A DNA stretch of 64,000 bases. Source: Kalaharituber pfeilii. Taxonomy: Eukaryota; Ascomycota; Pezizomycetes; Pezizales; Pezizaceae. The first letter of the stretch is position 1. Every line of letters begins with the position of its first letter. The stretch lies in NCBI GenBank assembly GCA_015179045.1, contig WHUZ01000049.1:186001-250000 (forward strand), in the 5' to 3' direction. This document shows, piece after piece, positions 36,500 through 46,933 of the stretch. The position numbers and the translations under genes are program-made. The notes below the pieces were generated by a model, which searched no databases, was not told the origin of the DNA, and was given only the letters and a program-made list of their open reading frames with translations.

Positions 36500-37256
36500 A
36501 GTCTGCTCCCACAGCCCCCATCCCATATCCATACACACCACTGGCTCGCACAAACACCCAATCAGAAACAATCCCAGCGTACCTGCTTTCGTAAGCCCCC
36601 ACTCGTTGCTTTTTGTTTCGAGGTTGGTCTCTGCTCAACATCCTTCATTCCTTCTCTTCCCCTACACCCCTCGAAAAGAGGACAGAATAAAAATACTCCA
36701 GCCACATCCCGACCCCCTCAACTTCACTCTTTTCGCGGGTCTGGAACGTCTCACTGATCGTTTAGACTGCAAGCAGCTTCACGATTTTTTATTTTTTCAC
36801 CTTCGTTACAGTCAATACGTCGCCGTCGCGGTCTAAGTCTCTCGTTCGCACTTCGGCACCCCCCCCTTCCCACCCCTTTCGAGGAACCGTCAGATTTGCG
36901 TTTCGGCTCGCTTCACGAGCGCATCGAGTTTGGGAACTGAACAGAAAATCGCGACCTGAGCCTACGACAGCGCATCCACACAACAATTTTATCTGTCGTT
37001 TCTGTGGCTCCCGAACCCGTAGTTTCTCCTTTGTCAATATTTACATTGATTGACATTGGTTGCTTAATACGGAACGATCTTCACTCAGGTTAGCACAGTT
37101 TCTTTCAGTTTTCACAGGATATGCTCGGTGCCCTCGGCTCATGCTGGGTTATGTAGTCTGTATTAACCAGCCTTGCAGGTACTCATTTCGAGGGTATACT
37201 GTGTTCATTCTTTTAATTTCCGTTCTTGGTCGGTTCTTTGTCAGCAATTTTCCGCA

Positions 37257-38254
37257 ATGAGGTTCACATCGATATTATTCATCTTCGCTGCCTCTCTCTC
37301 AACAACAGCAAGTGCCGCTGATGCTGATTGGACATTGGTGGAAGCCTATATCGGATGCTTCAAGTCTGCGGGTGACTTCACAAAGGCATCACAGGAGCAA
37401 TATCAATCTCGAGGGTTATGTCGGGATAAATGCAAGAGCTTAAACAAGAAATATTCCGCCACTACCGATAAGGATCTTTGCTATTGTGGAAACACTCTTC
37501 CTGCTGAGTCACAGCAAGTGAGCAACTCTCATTGCAACCAAGGTTGCGCAGGATTTCCTAGTGATCCATGTGGGTGTTACTCTGCTACGAGTACTATTTC
37601 CGATTTAAACATGCTAATGATATGATTATAGGCGGCTCGAGCGATGGCGATTTTACCATCTACATGACAAATCCTGAAGGCAAAGACCCCAGACTGTACA
37701 ACGAATCTAAAGCTCCGAAAGACGACGAGGGTGATGGTGAGGACACACAGTCATCAACCACCACACAACCAGCGGGTGTGACAGTAACTAGAGAAGGTAT
37801 GTCGAATACCTTTTGATATCTCGTAAGGGAGGGATGCTTATGGTTTACAGGTACCGTCTTTGTCACAGCAACCGCTAGCGACGCTGCCGACGATAGCAAT
37901 GATGACGGAGGAAGCAGCGGCATAAACAAGGCTGGCGCAGCCGCTGGTGCCGTTGTTGGTGTCTTATTAGCGGTTGCCATCGGCGTTGGAGCATTCCTCT
38001 TCATCAGGAAGCAAAGGAGAAAGAAGGTGGAGGAAGACTACAGAAGGTCAGTTGCGGTCAGGGAATTCGCAAAGAAGCCAGAGACCGATCTGCGGCTCGA
38101 CCCTGTAATGATTCAGCGAAGAATGAGCGATGGAAGTATCGCCGATAACCAAGATTACTCGAGAAGGATACTTAAGGTAAATATATTACCATTTGAACAA
38201 TTTGAGAACTCGCAGCTAATAATGCACCAGGTCACCAACCCAGATGGCAATTGA
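37257..38254 (+). CDS. WSC-domain cell-wall stress sensor-like membrane protein
   Basis: Type I membrane protein likely acting as a cell-wall integrity sensor that signals through Rho1/PKC. Exons 37257-37569, 37632-37796, 37851-38176 and 38231-38254 total 828 nt or 275 aa. A signal peptide (MRFTSILFIFAASLSTTASA) is followed by a WSC domain to about residue 112 with its cysteines: YIGCFKS, SRGLCRDKC, DLCYCGNTL, SNSHCNQGC and DPCGSSDGDFTIY. The linker is S/T- and acid-rich but short. One membrane helix follows (about 187-212, GAAAGAVVGVLLAVAIGVGA), then a basic stop-transfer KQRRKK and a 60-residue cytoplasmic tail ending TNPDGN. The short S/T region is less than in classical Wsc1 mechanosensors, so a sensor role is inferred. 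Confidence 0.88.
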
Positions 38255-39307
38255 TGATCATTAGCTCTTCACTATTGATGAGCAGTCAGGACGCTGATAA
38301 ATCCTTGAAGCTTTAGGCGTCACTACCACTAGTTGGATTGGGTCAAAAGCATGGTCACTTTTTATACTGCCTCTTCCGTTGGATAACTCTGATTACTGTA
38401 TGATTCGGTTGTTTTGCTCTTTTATACATTGGCGGCTCGGATTGTACTGGAACATTATTGCAATTGGTGCTTTTTACACTGGCAGATGGGCAGCTCTGCT
38501 AGGGGTACAGGTGCAACCTCGGAGATTGCCTGGGTTGGCTTGCTATGAAAAGCTTCCCTTTTAAAAGATGATTTTTTTTTTTTTATATTGGAGTTTCGTA
38601 CTTTGCTGACTATATTGACATCTGACACCTGATCTCTATTTCTTCTGTTTTTCTTTTATTTTGTTAATTGTTTTCATTACGCAGTCCTGTTAGTGAATCA
38701 GATTTCCCAGATTCCGCTTCTATGTCTCTTTCCTAATTCGTCATGGAATTGGGGCTGTGGCGTAAAGGATGAGAAATGGAGAAACAACATGCAGGACCTT
38801 GAATTCATCGGAAGAGAGAAAGAATGGGAGGAAGTGGAGAGGAAGAGGAGAGAGCAGCATGGTGAGTAAACGAGGAGGCCTGGAGAGAAAGGCGTGATAT
38901 GATATGCAGATCGGGCGGCGAGTTAGTTTGGTTTTGTTTCGGATTTGTACAATTTGTATGTCTGTATTTTCCATTTTCATAGGTTCCTTTTTTTTTTTTC
39001 AATTTTCATTTCGTTTCCCTCCTATCTAGTCGTTTACTCATATCTCAACTAGAGTCCCTGTTTTGTTTTCCTCCTCTCCTCCCTTTACCCCTTTCCCTTC
39101 CTCTTTGCCCTTCTTGTTCTCTTTATATATACTATATATACCTTGGTCGATGTATTTGGTGAGTTGGTCAAATTTGTTGTTTTTGTTTAGTTTCTATGGG
39201 CTATGTTTTGCAGCGTGGTGCTTGTGATAAGGATATTAACTCTTAAGTGGGGGGCGGAAAACGGTAATTGATTATAATTCAGGCAAACAAGAACGTGATT
39301 GTGTACC

Positions 39308-39362
39308 TTTCTCTCTCTCTCTCTCTCTTTTTTTTTTTTTCCGTGTGTGTGTGTGTGTGTGC
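39308..39362. repeat. Composite (CT)n-(T)n-(GT)n microsatellite
   Basis: About nine CT units, a T run of 13-14, then about nine GT units. Confidence 0.92.
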
Positions 39363-40090
39363 GTGCTGCGTGAATATATGGTGATAATGACTGTGGGGTG
39401 TTCTACTTGACAGCGTGGGGAAAATGCTCAAGGCAATTTTGGTTCTAGTACAAACAGCTATACAACAGGTTTGTCCCGGTGAACAGGCTCTTGAGGGGGG
39501 CTGTTTTCAGCTCTAAGGTTTTGTGAATACTAATAACTTGGGCCGTGCTCACGTGAAATGGATCACCCAAATTGTAAAACCATCTTGTCTTGATATTGAC
39601 AAATCCCATGGTCTCGGATCTCGATGCCTAGATTGATTGGAGAACCAGACCAGACCATTCGATTCCGCCTGTATAATAGTACAAGCACAATTCCGTTCGA
39701 AATAAGACCATTACTTGCATTTTCATCATGTGGAATAACCCTTAATAGACGTTCCTTCTCTCGTGAATAGCTTGAATCCACTAAAAATAACATACCCAAG
39801 AAAAAGAGCTCTGGCGAAGGTTCGGTTATGCAACCAGACTAACCAAAGAAGTAGCATTACTTTCCAGAGAAGAGATAAGGAAAAGAAACAGAGAACCCGT
39901 TCTGAACTACTAGCATATATAGATATTCGTTAAAGTGGAGTAGACATGAACTTGTGGTACAAACGAATCTTTTGCCCACCCTCATCTACCGTCGTTTCCC
40001 CGCCCGTAACACACGCGTAGATGATCCACTTCCCCTGCATATCCATACATAGGTATACACATGCATCCCATAGGAGAGCGAGAAAGGAGG

Positions 40091-40119
<29 letters not shown>
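40091..40119. repeat. Poly(A) run just downstream of CHO1
   Basis: 29 consecutive A on +, that is, poly(T) in the 3' flank of CHO1 on its own strand. Confidence 0.92.
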
Positions 40120-40121
<2 letters not shown>

Positions 40122-40153
40122 AAGAAAGGTATTACAAAAAACCATTCTGTGTT

Positions 40154-41182
40154 CTAAAGCTTTGGTATATGGATGCTCTTCGAAACCATTGCGCATCCGT
40201 GCAGTGCAAATAGCAATACAACGGGATGGAACTCTAGCATTGTTCCGGCGCCCCATACACCTAGCGGGAGATCGTCTAGTATCCAGTGCTGACTGCACCA
40301 ATAAGCCATGATGCTGACGATAGAGAGGGTCGTCGGAATGGGCGTGCCTTCGAAGTATTTGCTCTTGCCGCTCGCATCTTTAGGAAGGAGCTGGACAGTG
40401 ACATTGAATCGGGCGAGACGGGAGAGACCGCAGAGGACGAAGAAGGTAAGGATAAGGGTGTCGAGTGTGGTGCGGAAACCAATGGAGAAGGCACAGGCGG
40501 CGGGTGCCATGCCAAAGGAGATCTAAATGGGAAGTATGAGATGTTAGCGGTCAACGAATTGAGGTGAGGGCGATGAAACTTTTTGGTGCTAGGGTTTGAG
40601 AGTGGCAAGTAGATGGAAGGTTATGTACCAGGTCAGCAAGCGAGTCTAGCTCCTGTCCCATCAATGATGACTTCTTCCTCCACCGCGCGACCTTGCCGTC
40701 CATGAAGTCGAAGAACAAGCCGAATGGCATAAAGCCCATAGAGACCCAGAGATTGGACAGGTCGTCAGGAGCACCTAGACAATACCGGAGGGAAGAAAAT
40801 ATGGACATTATACCACAGAAGCCTGTCGATAGTTGGATTAGCTACCGGCACTCGAGTTTCAAGACCGTGGTCGAATTGGCTGGTACTATACCGTTCAGTT
40901 CCGTGATGAAGTCAGCAAGGTGTAGTTGTCTGTAAGTTTATAGTCTTGTCAGTCCGCGTTGGTCATCACTTAAGTAAAACGGAGCTACTCACCGTAGCAT
41001 AGAAAAATGTCGGTCATCTTCAGAGAGCTCTATTGCTTTGCCTGTGAAGTGGCCGGGAGTCTATTAGCCCAAGCTGATCCAACAAAGTTGTCAATGCCAG
41101 AAGCCAGAGGAATGGAGGCAATCGCACGTTGAGGAGTGGATCCTGCACTATTCATCGTAGACGGTATAGGCCTTCGTGACAT
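40154..41182 (-). CDS. CHO1: CDP-diacylglycerol--serine O-phosphatidyltransferase (phosphatidylserine synthase)
   Basis: Makes phosphatidylserine from CDP-diacylglycerol and serine in the ER membrane, the first step toward PE and PC in fungi. Exons (complement): 41128-41182, 40993-41041, 40892-40929, 40629-40822 and 40154-40522. They total 705 nt or 234 aa. The CDP-alcohol phosphotransferase signature is complete: DGKVAR, eight residues, then G-QEL-D-SLA-D. It is preceded by [11 protein letters not shown] and FSSLRYCL, and followed by [12 protein letters not shown] and several hydrophobic helices. The C-terminus [11 protein letters not shown] is typical of fungal Cho1. Exon 1 was chosen because it alone gives frame continuity (CAA C|GC AAA) with a good branch site (GGGCTAAT). 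The protein is slightly shorter than yeast Cho1, mainly at the N-terminus. Confidence 0.92.
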
Positions 41183-41853
41183 GATTTGCTGTTATTTTCC
41201 CTTTCTCTTTTTTTTTCCCTTCTTCTAAGTACTTTTGCTTGTGTTTATTGCTCTATCGCGAGAAATGGATACGAGCACGGGTATAGCGGGATATCAAGAC
41301 TGAACAGATCAAAAAAAAAAAGAAGCGCAGAAGAATGTTGACTGGGAAAATGCTAGTTGTTCAGGTGATGCAGTGGTTAAGTTTCCATGAAATTGCGTTA
41401 GATCATCATTGGCACTCGGGCCTACGTCTGGAATCACGATGGGGCTGGTACTGCCAAGATTGCCATTAAAAATCGTTTGAGGCCGTCTATTACCTCACGA
41501 AGTCCTCACCACTGGTGTGTTTACTGACAGGGTACCGGACAACATCACTCACTGCAGTCGAAGGACCAGGCTATCATACTGGATTCTGAAAGTATCAAAC
41601 TTGACAAATTGGAGGAGCCCCTCACAAGTGAGAATAAACACCTACATTTTGCATAACCAAGAAAGTAAAGTACAGCTATAACGCATCGCGCACATATCGC
41701 AAGTACAAAGTAACGCCAGAAAAGGAGCAAGCAATAAAACAACAAATTGACCTCGGTAAACAAACGGCATGCCAAAGTATTTATACAGAGCAGGGTGGAA
41801 ATAGTACTTAAAAACAAGTTCTTTTCGATACATCCAATTTGCAACATGCTAAA
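41183..41853. other. Intergenic region between CHO1 start and GAR1 end
   Basis: CHO1 promoter and GAR1 3' flank, with short T and A runs (41208-41220; 41311-41321). No gene seen. Confidence 0.6.
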
Positions 41854-42715
41854 TTAGCTGCGACCACGACCACCTCTTCCACCTCCTCCGCCTCTACCTC
41901 CTCGTGGGGTGAAGCCTCCACCTCCACGAGGGGCACCTCTCCCCCGTGGTGTGAAACCGCCCCGGGCTACGAATCCACCCCGCCCTCTCGGTGCACCCCT
42001 CCCTCTGGAACCGCCTCGTGCTGCTCCGCGTCCGCCTGGTTTAGAGACTTTTGGTGGTTTGGGGCCAACAACCTTAGGCTTTGGTAAAAACCTATTCGAA
42101 GTTTCTTTAGTCTTCTGCAGTAGGCTTAGCATCATCTTAATTAACTTACTTCTCCTTTGGAAGCAATTTATCCTCAGCTATGAAGAATTTATCTCCAGCC
42201 TTGAACGAGTCCGCCTTAATCCCCTCTTGTGGTTTAACACTGAAAAAAACATTGTTCAAAGGTCCCATAATCTCATCAACTTTGCCAACTGGCGTCTACA
42301 TAGCTTAGCATAGGCGGTCGGAGAGTGGAATTGAATTCTTAGGATACCTTATTCTCAAGGAAGATAGGTGCATTGAAAAATGGGATTTTGAGGTTGATGG
42401 ATTTGCAAAAGATGTCACCTTCAACAGGATGAACGAAAGAACCCATCTCTATACGCAATTAGCGTATCCCCATTGCTTGTATTGAGCTTGAACATACCAA
42501 CGACCGTATCTGGAGGACCCATCTGGTGAAATCCGCCTCGTCCACCTAATACAACCACAAAAATCCGTAGTCAGCATCCTCCCCACAAGTTGACCCGTAA
42601 TTGGCGTTCAATCCAACAACGCACCTCTCGACGAGAATCCACCACCTCTTCCTCCACTGCCGCCTCTACCAGACCCGCCACGAGCGCCGCCTCTGAATCC
42701 ACCTCGCCCTGACAT
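41854..42715 (-). CDS. GAR1: H/ACA snoRNP protein Gar1
   Basis: Core protein of H/ACA snoRNPs, which catalyse rRNA pseudouridylation in the nucleolus. Exons (complement): 42625-42715, 42498-42545, 42348-42448, 42150-42295 and 41854-42091. They total 624 nt or 207 aa. Two arginine/glycine-rich arms flank the Gar1 core. The N-terminal arm begins [14 protein letters not shown]. The core begins [20 protein letters not shown], continues with [20 protein letters not shown] and ends near FLPKPK. The C-terminal GAR arm (RGG repeats) ends [12 protein letters not shown]. All four introns are 52-79 nt. It is head to head with THS1 at 424 bp. Confidence 0.95.
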
Positions 42716-43139
42716 GATATGGTGCTGTTATGTTGGCTGGGAGAAGATGGACTGTCGCTCAGTAGGCGGAATACTGCGAGTTGAACAGCGAAAACTTCAA
42801 GAGGTCACCTCCATACAAAAAATCAGTCCAGCGCCAAGATTGCCGCTTACTTGAGTATTCTTGAGCTAGGTAAGGACGCTGGGAGTACCCACACCCTCGT
42901 GCTGACACATATGGTGTGAGCTGCGACAGGGTTTCTGTAACCTTATCAGATCTTGGCACTGCCCCACCAAAGCAACTTTGGAAATACCCGATTCACAAAA
43001 CACTCCATGTCGAGAGTCATACATTTATATACATCGTGCAGCCTCCCCATCTACATTTCCTCCACGTTGTGTTCCAGTCCCGGAATTGAATTATCTTTAC
43101 GTAGCCCCCTATTTTCGCTTACATTGAACAAATTTAGTG
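42716..43139. promoter_or_regulatory. Shared divergent promoter of GAR1 and THS1
   Basis: 424 bp between divergent start codons. No specific factor site claimed. An upstream ATG at 42953 opens a frame different from THS1 and looks incidental. Confidence 0.45.
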
Positions 43140-45884
43140 ATGGAGGAAGTCGCTGCAGTTACAGAGAAATTCAAGGACATTGCCTTTGGGCAGGTGTCAT
43201 CAACAGCGCCAGGAGTGAAGAAACAGAAGACTAAGAAAGCCGACAAGAACGGTGGAGCGGCTGCTGACGATAGGCCTATTGAGGTAAGCGCTACTGAATC
43301 TCCCTAACTGTAAGTTATTTTTAATCAATAACATACGCGATGTTCAGTTGGACCCTCCACCTGCATACATTACCCATAGGATCAAGCTTTTTGAAGCACT
43401 CAAGGCAGACTACGACAAAGACGTTGCTGGTAGGGCTTCTCATATCTTGTGGGCCATTTCAATCACTTAATAGGTGGTTATAGATAAACCCCGGGAGGAA
43501 ATCACCATCACTCTTCCCGATGGCGCCACAAAGATTGGGAAGTCATGGGAGACTTCTCCAATGAGCATCGCGCTCAGCATTTCTAAGTCGCTCGCAGAAA
43601 ATGTGGTAATTGCCAAAGTCGATGGCGAGCTATGGGATCTTGAGCGACCATTGGAGAAATCTTGCCGGCTAGAGTTGTTGAAATTTGAGGATCAAGAAGG
43701 TCTTTCTCTGTGGCGAATTATCTTGAATATTGGCTAACAGGAATAAAGGAAAACGTGTATTCTGGCATTCAAGTGCGCATGTCTTGGGAGAGGCGGCGGA
43801 AAGGCGTTTCGGATGCCATTTGTGCCTTGGGCCTCCTACTGACGATGGGTTTTTCTACGAAATGGGACTCGAGGGCGATGCGTTAGTGCCCCGGATTTTC
43901 CACTTTCAGGGTAATGTTTTTAATAATAAATTAGTGTGGTTACTCAGGCAGACTACAAACCATTGGAAACAATTGCACAAAAAGCAATTAAGGAAAAACA
44001 GCCTTTTGAACGCCTAGTTGTATCAAAGGAGAATCTTTTGAAGATGTTCCAGCACAATAGATTCAAGCAACATCTTATTCAGTCAAAGATTCCAGATGGC
44101 ACAAGTACCACTGTTTATCGCTGCGGCCCGCTTATTGACTTGTGCGTTGGTCCTCATGTTCCACATACTGGAAGGATAAAGGCATTCCAGGTTATGAAAG
44201 TAAGTCACAGGGTTATCTTTAGTCATTTACTCCGATATTAACTGCTTATAGAATTCTTCTTCTTATTTCCTCGGCGATTCTAATAATGAGTCTCTTCAGA
44301 GAATCTATGGTGTTAGCTTCCCTGATAAAAAGCAATTAGAGGAACATAAGAAATTCTTGGAAGAGGCTGCTAAACGTGACCACAGGAAGCTCGGAAAGGT
44401 TTGAGCAAAGCTACCTGCAGCTATCTGTCTTGCAACGCTAACAGTGTGACTAGGAGCAGGAACTATTTTTCTTCCATGAGCTTAGTCCAGGAAGCTGCTT
44501 CTTCTTACCCCATGGAACTAGAATTTACAATACCCTCCTCGAACTCCTTCGGGAAGAATACTGGAAGCGTGATTATCAGGAAGTTATTACACCAAACATG
44601 TATAACGCAAATCTTTGGAAGACTAGCGGGCACTGGGAAAACTACAAGGACAACATGTTCTCCTTTGAAATCGAGAAGGATCAGTTTGGTTTGAAACCTA
44701 TGAACTGCCCGGGCCACTGTCTCATGTTCAAACACCGGGAGCGAAGTTATCGCGAGCTGCCATGGCGAGTTGCTGACTTTGGTGTCATTCATCGCAATGA
44801 GTTTTCTGGTGCCTTGACTGGCCTTACTCGCGTCAGGCGATTCCAGCAAGACGATAGCCATATTTTCTGTACTCCAGATCAGGTATGCTCCGACAATTGC
44901 CTTATTGACGCATTTGCTAATTTATCGCTAGGTCAAAGACGAAATCCATGGATTGTTTGATTTTCTCAAACAAGTATATGGGATATTTGGATTCACATTT
45001 AAACTGAAGCTTTCTACAAGACCGGAGAAATTTGTTGGAGATATCGAAACCTGGAATAGAGCAGAGAATCAACTGAAGATTGCACTAGAAGATTTCACGG
45101 CCGCTGGTGGTAGTCAATGGGAACTGAACCCAGGTGATGGTGCTTTCTATGGTCCAAAGGCCAGTCAAGGCACTCATGGCTAGAAGGTTTTTGTATTAAT
45201 TTATCAAATAGATCGATATCACAATCTGTGATGCGTTGAACCGAGATCACCAATGTGCAACAATCCAACTTGATTTCCAACTGCCGCAGCGGTTTGAACT
45301 CGAATATGTCACTGGAGAAACAGCAGTCAAAACAGACAATGTCGAAGAGGTATCTCACTATGCTAGGCCGGTCATGATTCACCGAGCCATTTATGGCAGT
45401 CTTGAGAGATTCATAGCCATTCTTACGGAACACTTCGCTGGGAAATGGTTAGTCATACGGTCCCTATCGTCAATAACATAGACCTAATCTGTGCTAGGCC
45501 GTTCTGGATATCTCCAAGACAGGTGCTAGTCATTCCTGTTATGGTGGCAGCAAATGACTATGCAAGTGAGGTGCAGAAATTGCTTCGTGCTGAAGGACTG
45601 CACTGTGATGTGGATCTTGGGCCGAACACAATGGCCAAGAAAATTCGTAACGGCCAGGTGCAGAGCTACAACTTTATTTTTGGTAAGTGGACGATTGGAT
45701 GCTTTGTTACTTGAGCTGATTTCCTTCAGTTGTTGGCGCCGAGGAGCGTGAAAACCGTGCTGTGAACGTCAGGAATCGAGACGACAAGGCTACTCAGACC
45801 AAGGGGGAGCTTATGCCCCTATCCGAGGTTATCGAAAGACTTACAAAGCTCAAGAGGTCCCGCGCCCTTGTGACTGCTCTGTAG
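43140..45884 (+). CDS. THS1: Threonyl-tRNA synthetase
   Basis: Charges tRNA-Thr with threonine. Class II synthetase of the cytoplasmic type, with no clear mitochondrial presequence at the chosen start. Eleven exons: 43140-43283, 43348-43429, 43484-43699, 43749-43881, 43935-44199, 44252-44398, 44454-44882, 44932-45159, 45212-45447, 45498-45682 and 45730-45884. They total 2220 nt or 739 aa, like yeast Ths1. Domains in order: TGS ([11 protein letters not shown]), editing/SAD domain with HSSAH, catalytic core ([48 protein letters not shown]) and anticodon-binding domain from [10 protein letters not shown]. Intron 8 (45160-45211) appears to begin with GC instead of GT. The reading frame and the invariant FYGPK|IDIT junction support it, and an in-frame TAG follows if it is not removed. 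Confidence 0.95.
45160..45211 (+). other. Non-canonical GC-AG intron in THS1
   Basis: The exon ends CCAAAG and the intron begins GCCAGTC, ending AAATAG before ATCGATATC. No GT donor in reach restores the conserved FYGPK-IDIT sequence. Outside the C at position 2 (and at 3), the donor AG|GCCAGT matches the usual splice consensus. The 52-nt length fits neighbouring introns. Confidence 0.75.
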
Positions 45885-46933
45885 AAGTTCTGTATAGGAT
45901 TCATGTCATATTGGGAAAGCTTGTTTTACTTCTATTTCGTATTTTAGACTGGGGGTGGCATTTCATGTGCGGAGCGGAGGATGCAGATATAGAGAGTGGG
46001 GGGTTGCCGTGCTCCAGATCCGACGAGACTACGAGTGGGGTGGCATGTTTGATGTATCCAACCAATTAACAGCTATCGTAGGAGCTTGAGCATGGGGCCA
46101 TTAACCGTCAAGTCAGGCAACAGTAGAGCACGGGTTCTACATGGGAGGAGAGGGGGCTACTTAATTAATACTAGCAACGGAGCGTTTGGCTTAGCATTGT
46201 GTTAGCATTTGCGCCTGGGGATCGAGGCGTTCCTCGATGCGTCGGCCTGGCCCTGAGCCTGGGCTGGCGCAGGTGTGTTGGGGGGGGTGGGGGGGCGTTG
46301 AGTGACGTCGCGCAGCTTGTCAGCGGGCGCCGCCTCAAACGGCGAGTGCAGCACCCCTGCCGCCCCCATCGGGCGGGGGCGGGGCGGTGAGCTGCGTCTT
46401 GGACCGCCGATCACAGATGTAACCATCGTCTGCGATGCCCGAGACGCTGCGAGCATACGCCTGAGCCAGGCCCCTCGCAGCCCCCCAAGGATTCCCGCGT
46501 CATCCTTGCCTCGCACGAAACAGGTCTTCGCTGGCCTTGCCTGCCCTCCCCTCCCCTCCTCCCTTCCCCTCCCCTCCCCTCCTCCCTTCCCCTCCCCTCC
46601 CCCTCCCCTCGCTCCCGTCGCTCCCCTCGCTCCGCTCCCCTCCCTCGCCCCGCCGCATGCCGCACATGCCCGCTCCACCTGAACGAGCCCCCTCTCTTGC
46701 CCTCAGTCTAGAATCGGCGCCCCGCTTCTCTCTGCTCGCCGTTCGGCTTCTCCTTGCATAAGAACTACTAACTTGCCCCCCTCCCCCCCCGCCTCCCGGC
46801 ACGTAGCTTCTCATTTCGACACTCCGTTCACAGCCTGTTGCAACACGCTGGATTGATCGTCAACGTACAAATACCGCCTTTCCACCACATACACCTCACA
46901 TCGTCGCAAATTCCCTTTACCCATCAACCAACC
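45885..46933. other. Intergenic region between THS1 and SLM1
   Basis: GC-rich from 46200, including a strong pyrimidine (CCCTCC) tract at about 46538-46640 and C runs at 46773-46790, close upstream of SLM1. It is likely SLM1 promoter and leader. Overlapping R/G/P-rich ORFs here are composition artefacts. Confidence 0.55.
46538..46640. repeat. Polypyrimidine CCCTCC-type tract upstream of SLM1
   Basis: About 100 bp of almost pure C/T on the + strand with irregular TCCCCTCCCC units. CT-rich tracts are common core-promoter elements of highly expressed genes in filamentous fungi. Confidence 0.8.

Larger units (their letters stand above)
32303..37256. other. Gene-poor 5-kb region upstream of the WSC gene
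   Basis: AT-rich to about 35.3 kb, then GC-rich (35.8-36.6 kb) with a 9-bp minisatellite (35890-35946) and a 20-nt C run. The part next to the WSC gene is pyrimidine-rich and probably a long 5' leader. ORFs in the GC-rich part overlap on all frames and are not supported. Confidence 0.55.
38255..40153. other. Intergenic region between the WSC gene and CHO1
   Basis: T-rich and low-complexity. It includes poly(T) at 38569-38584, a composite CT/T/GT microsatellite (39308-39362) and poly(A) at 40091-40119. No gene recognised. Confidence 0.6.

Noticed and set aside
46202..46814. R/G-rich ORFs on - and P/S-rich ORFs on +
   Set aside because: Both are readings of the polypyrimidine tract upstream of SLM1.
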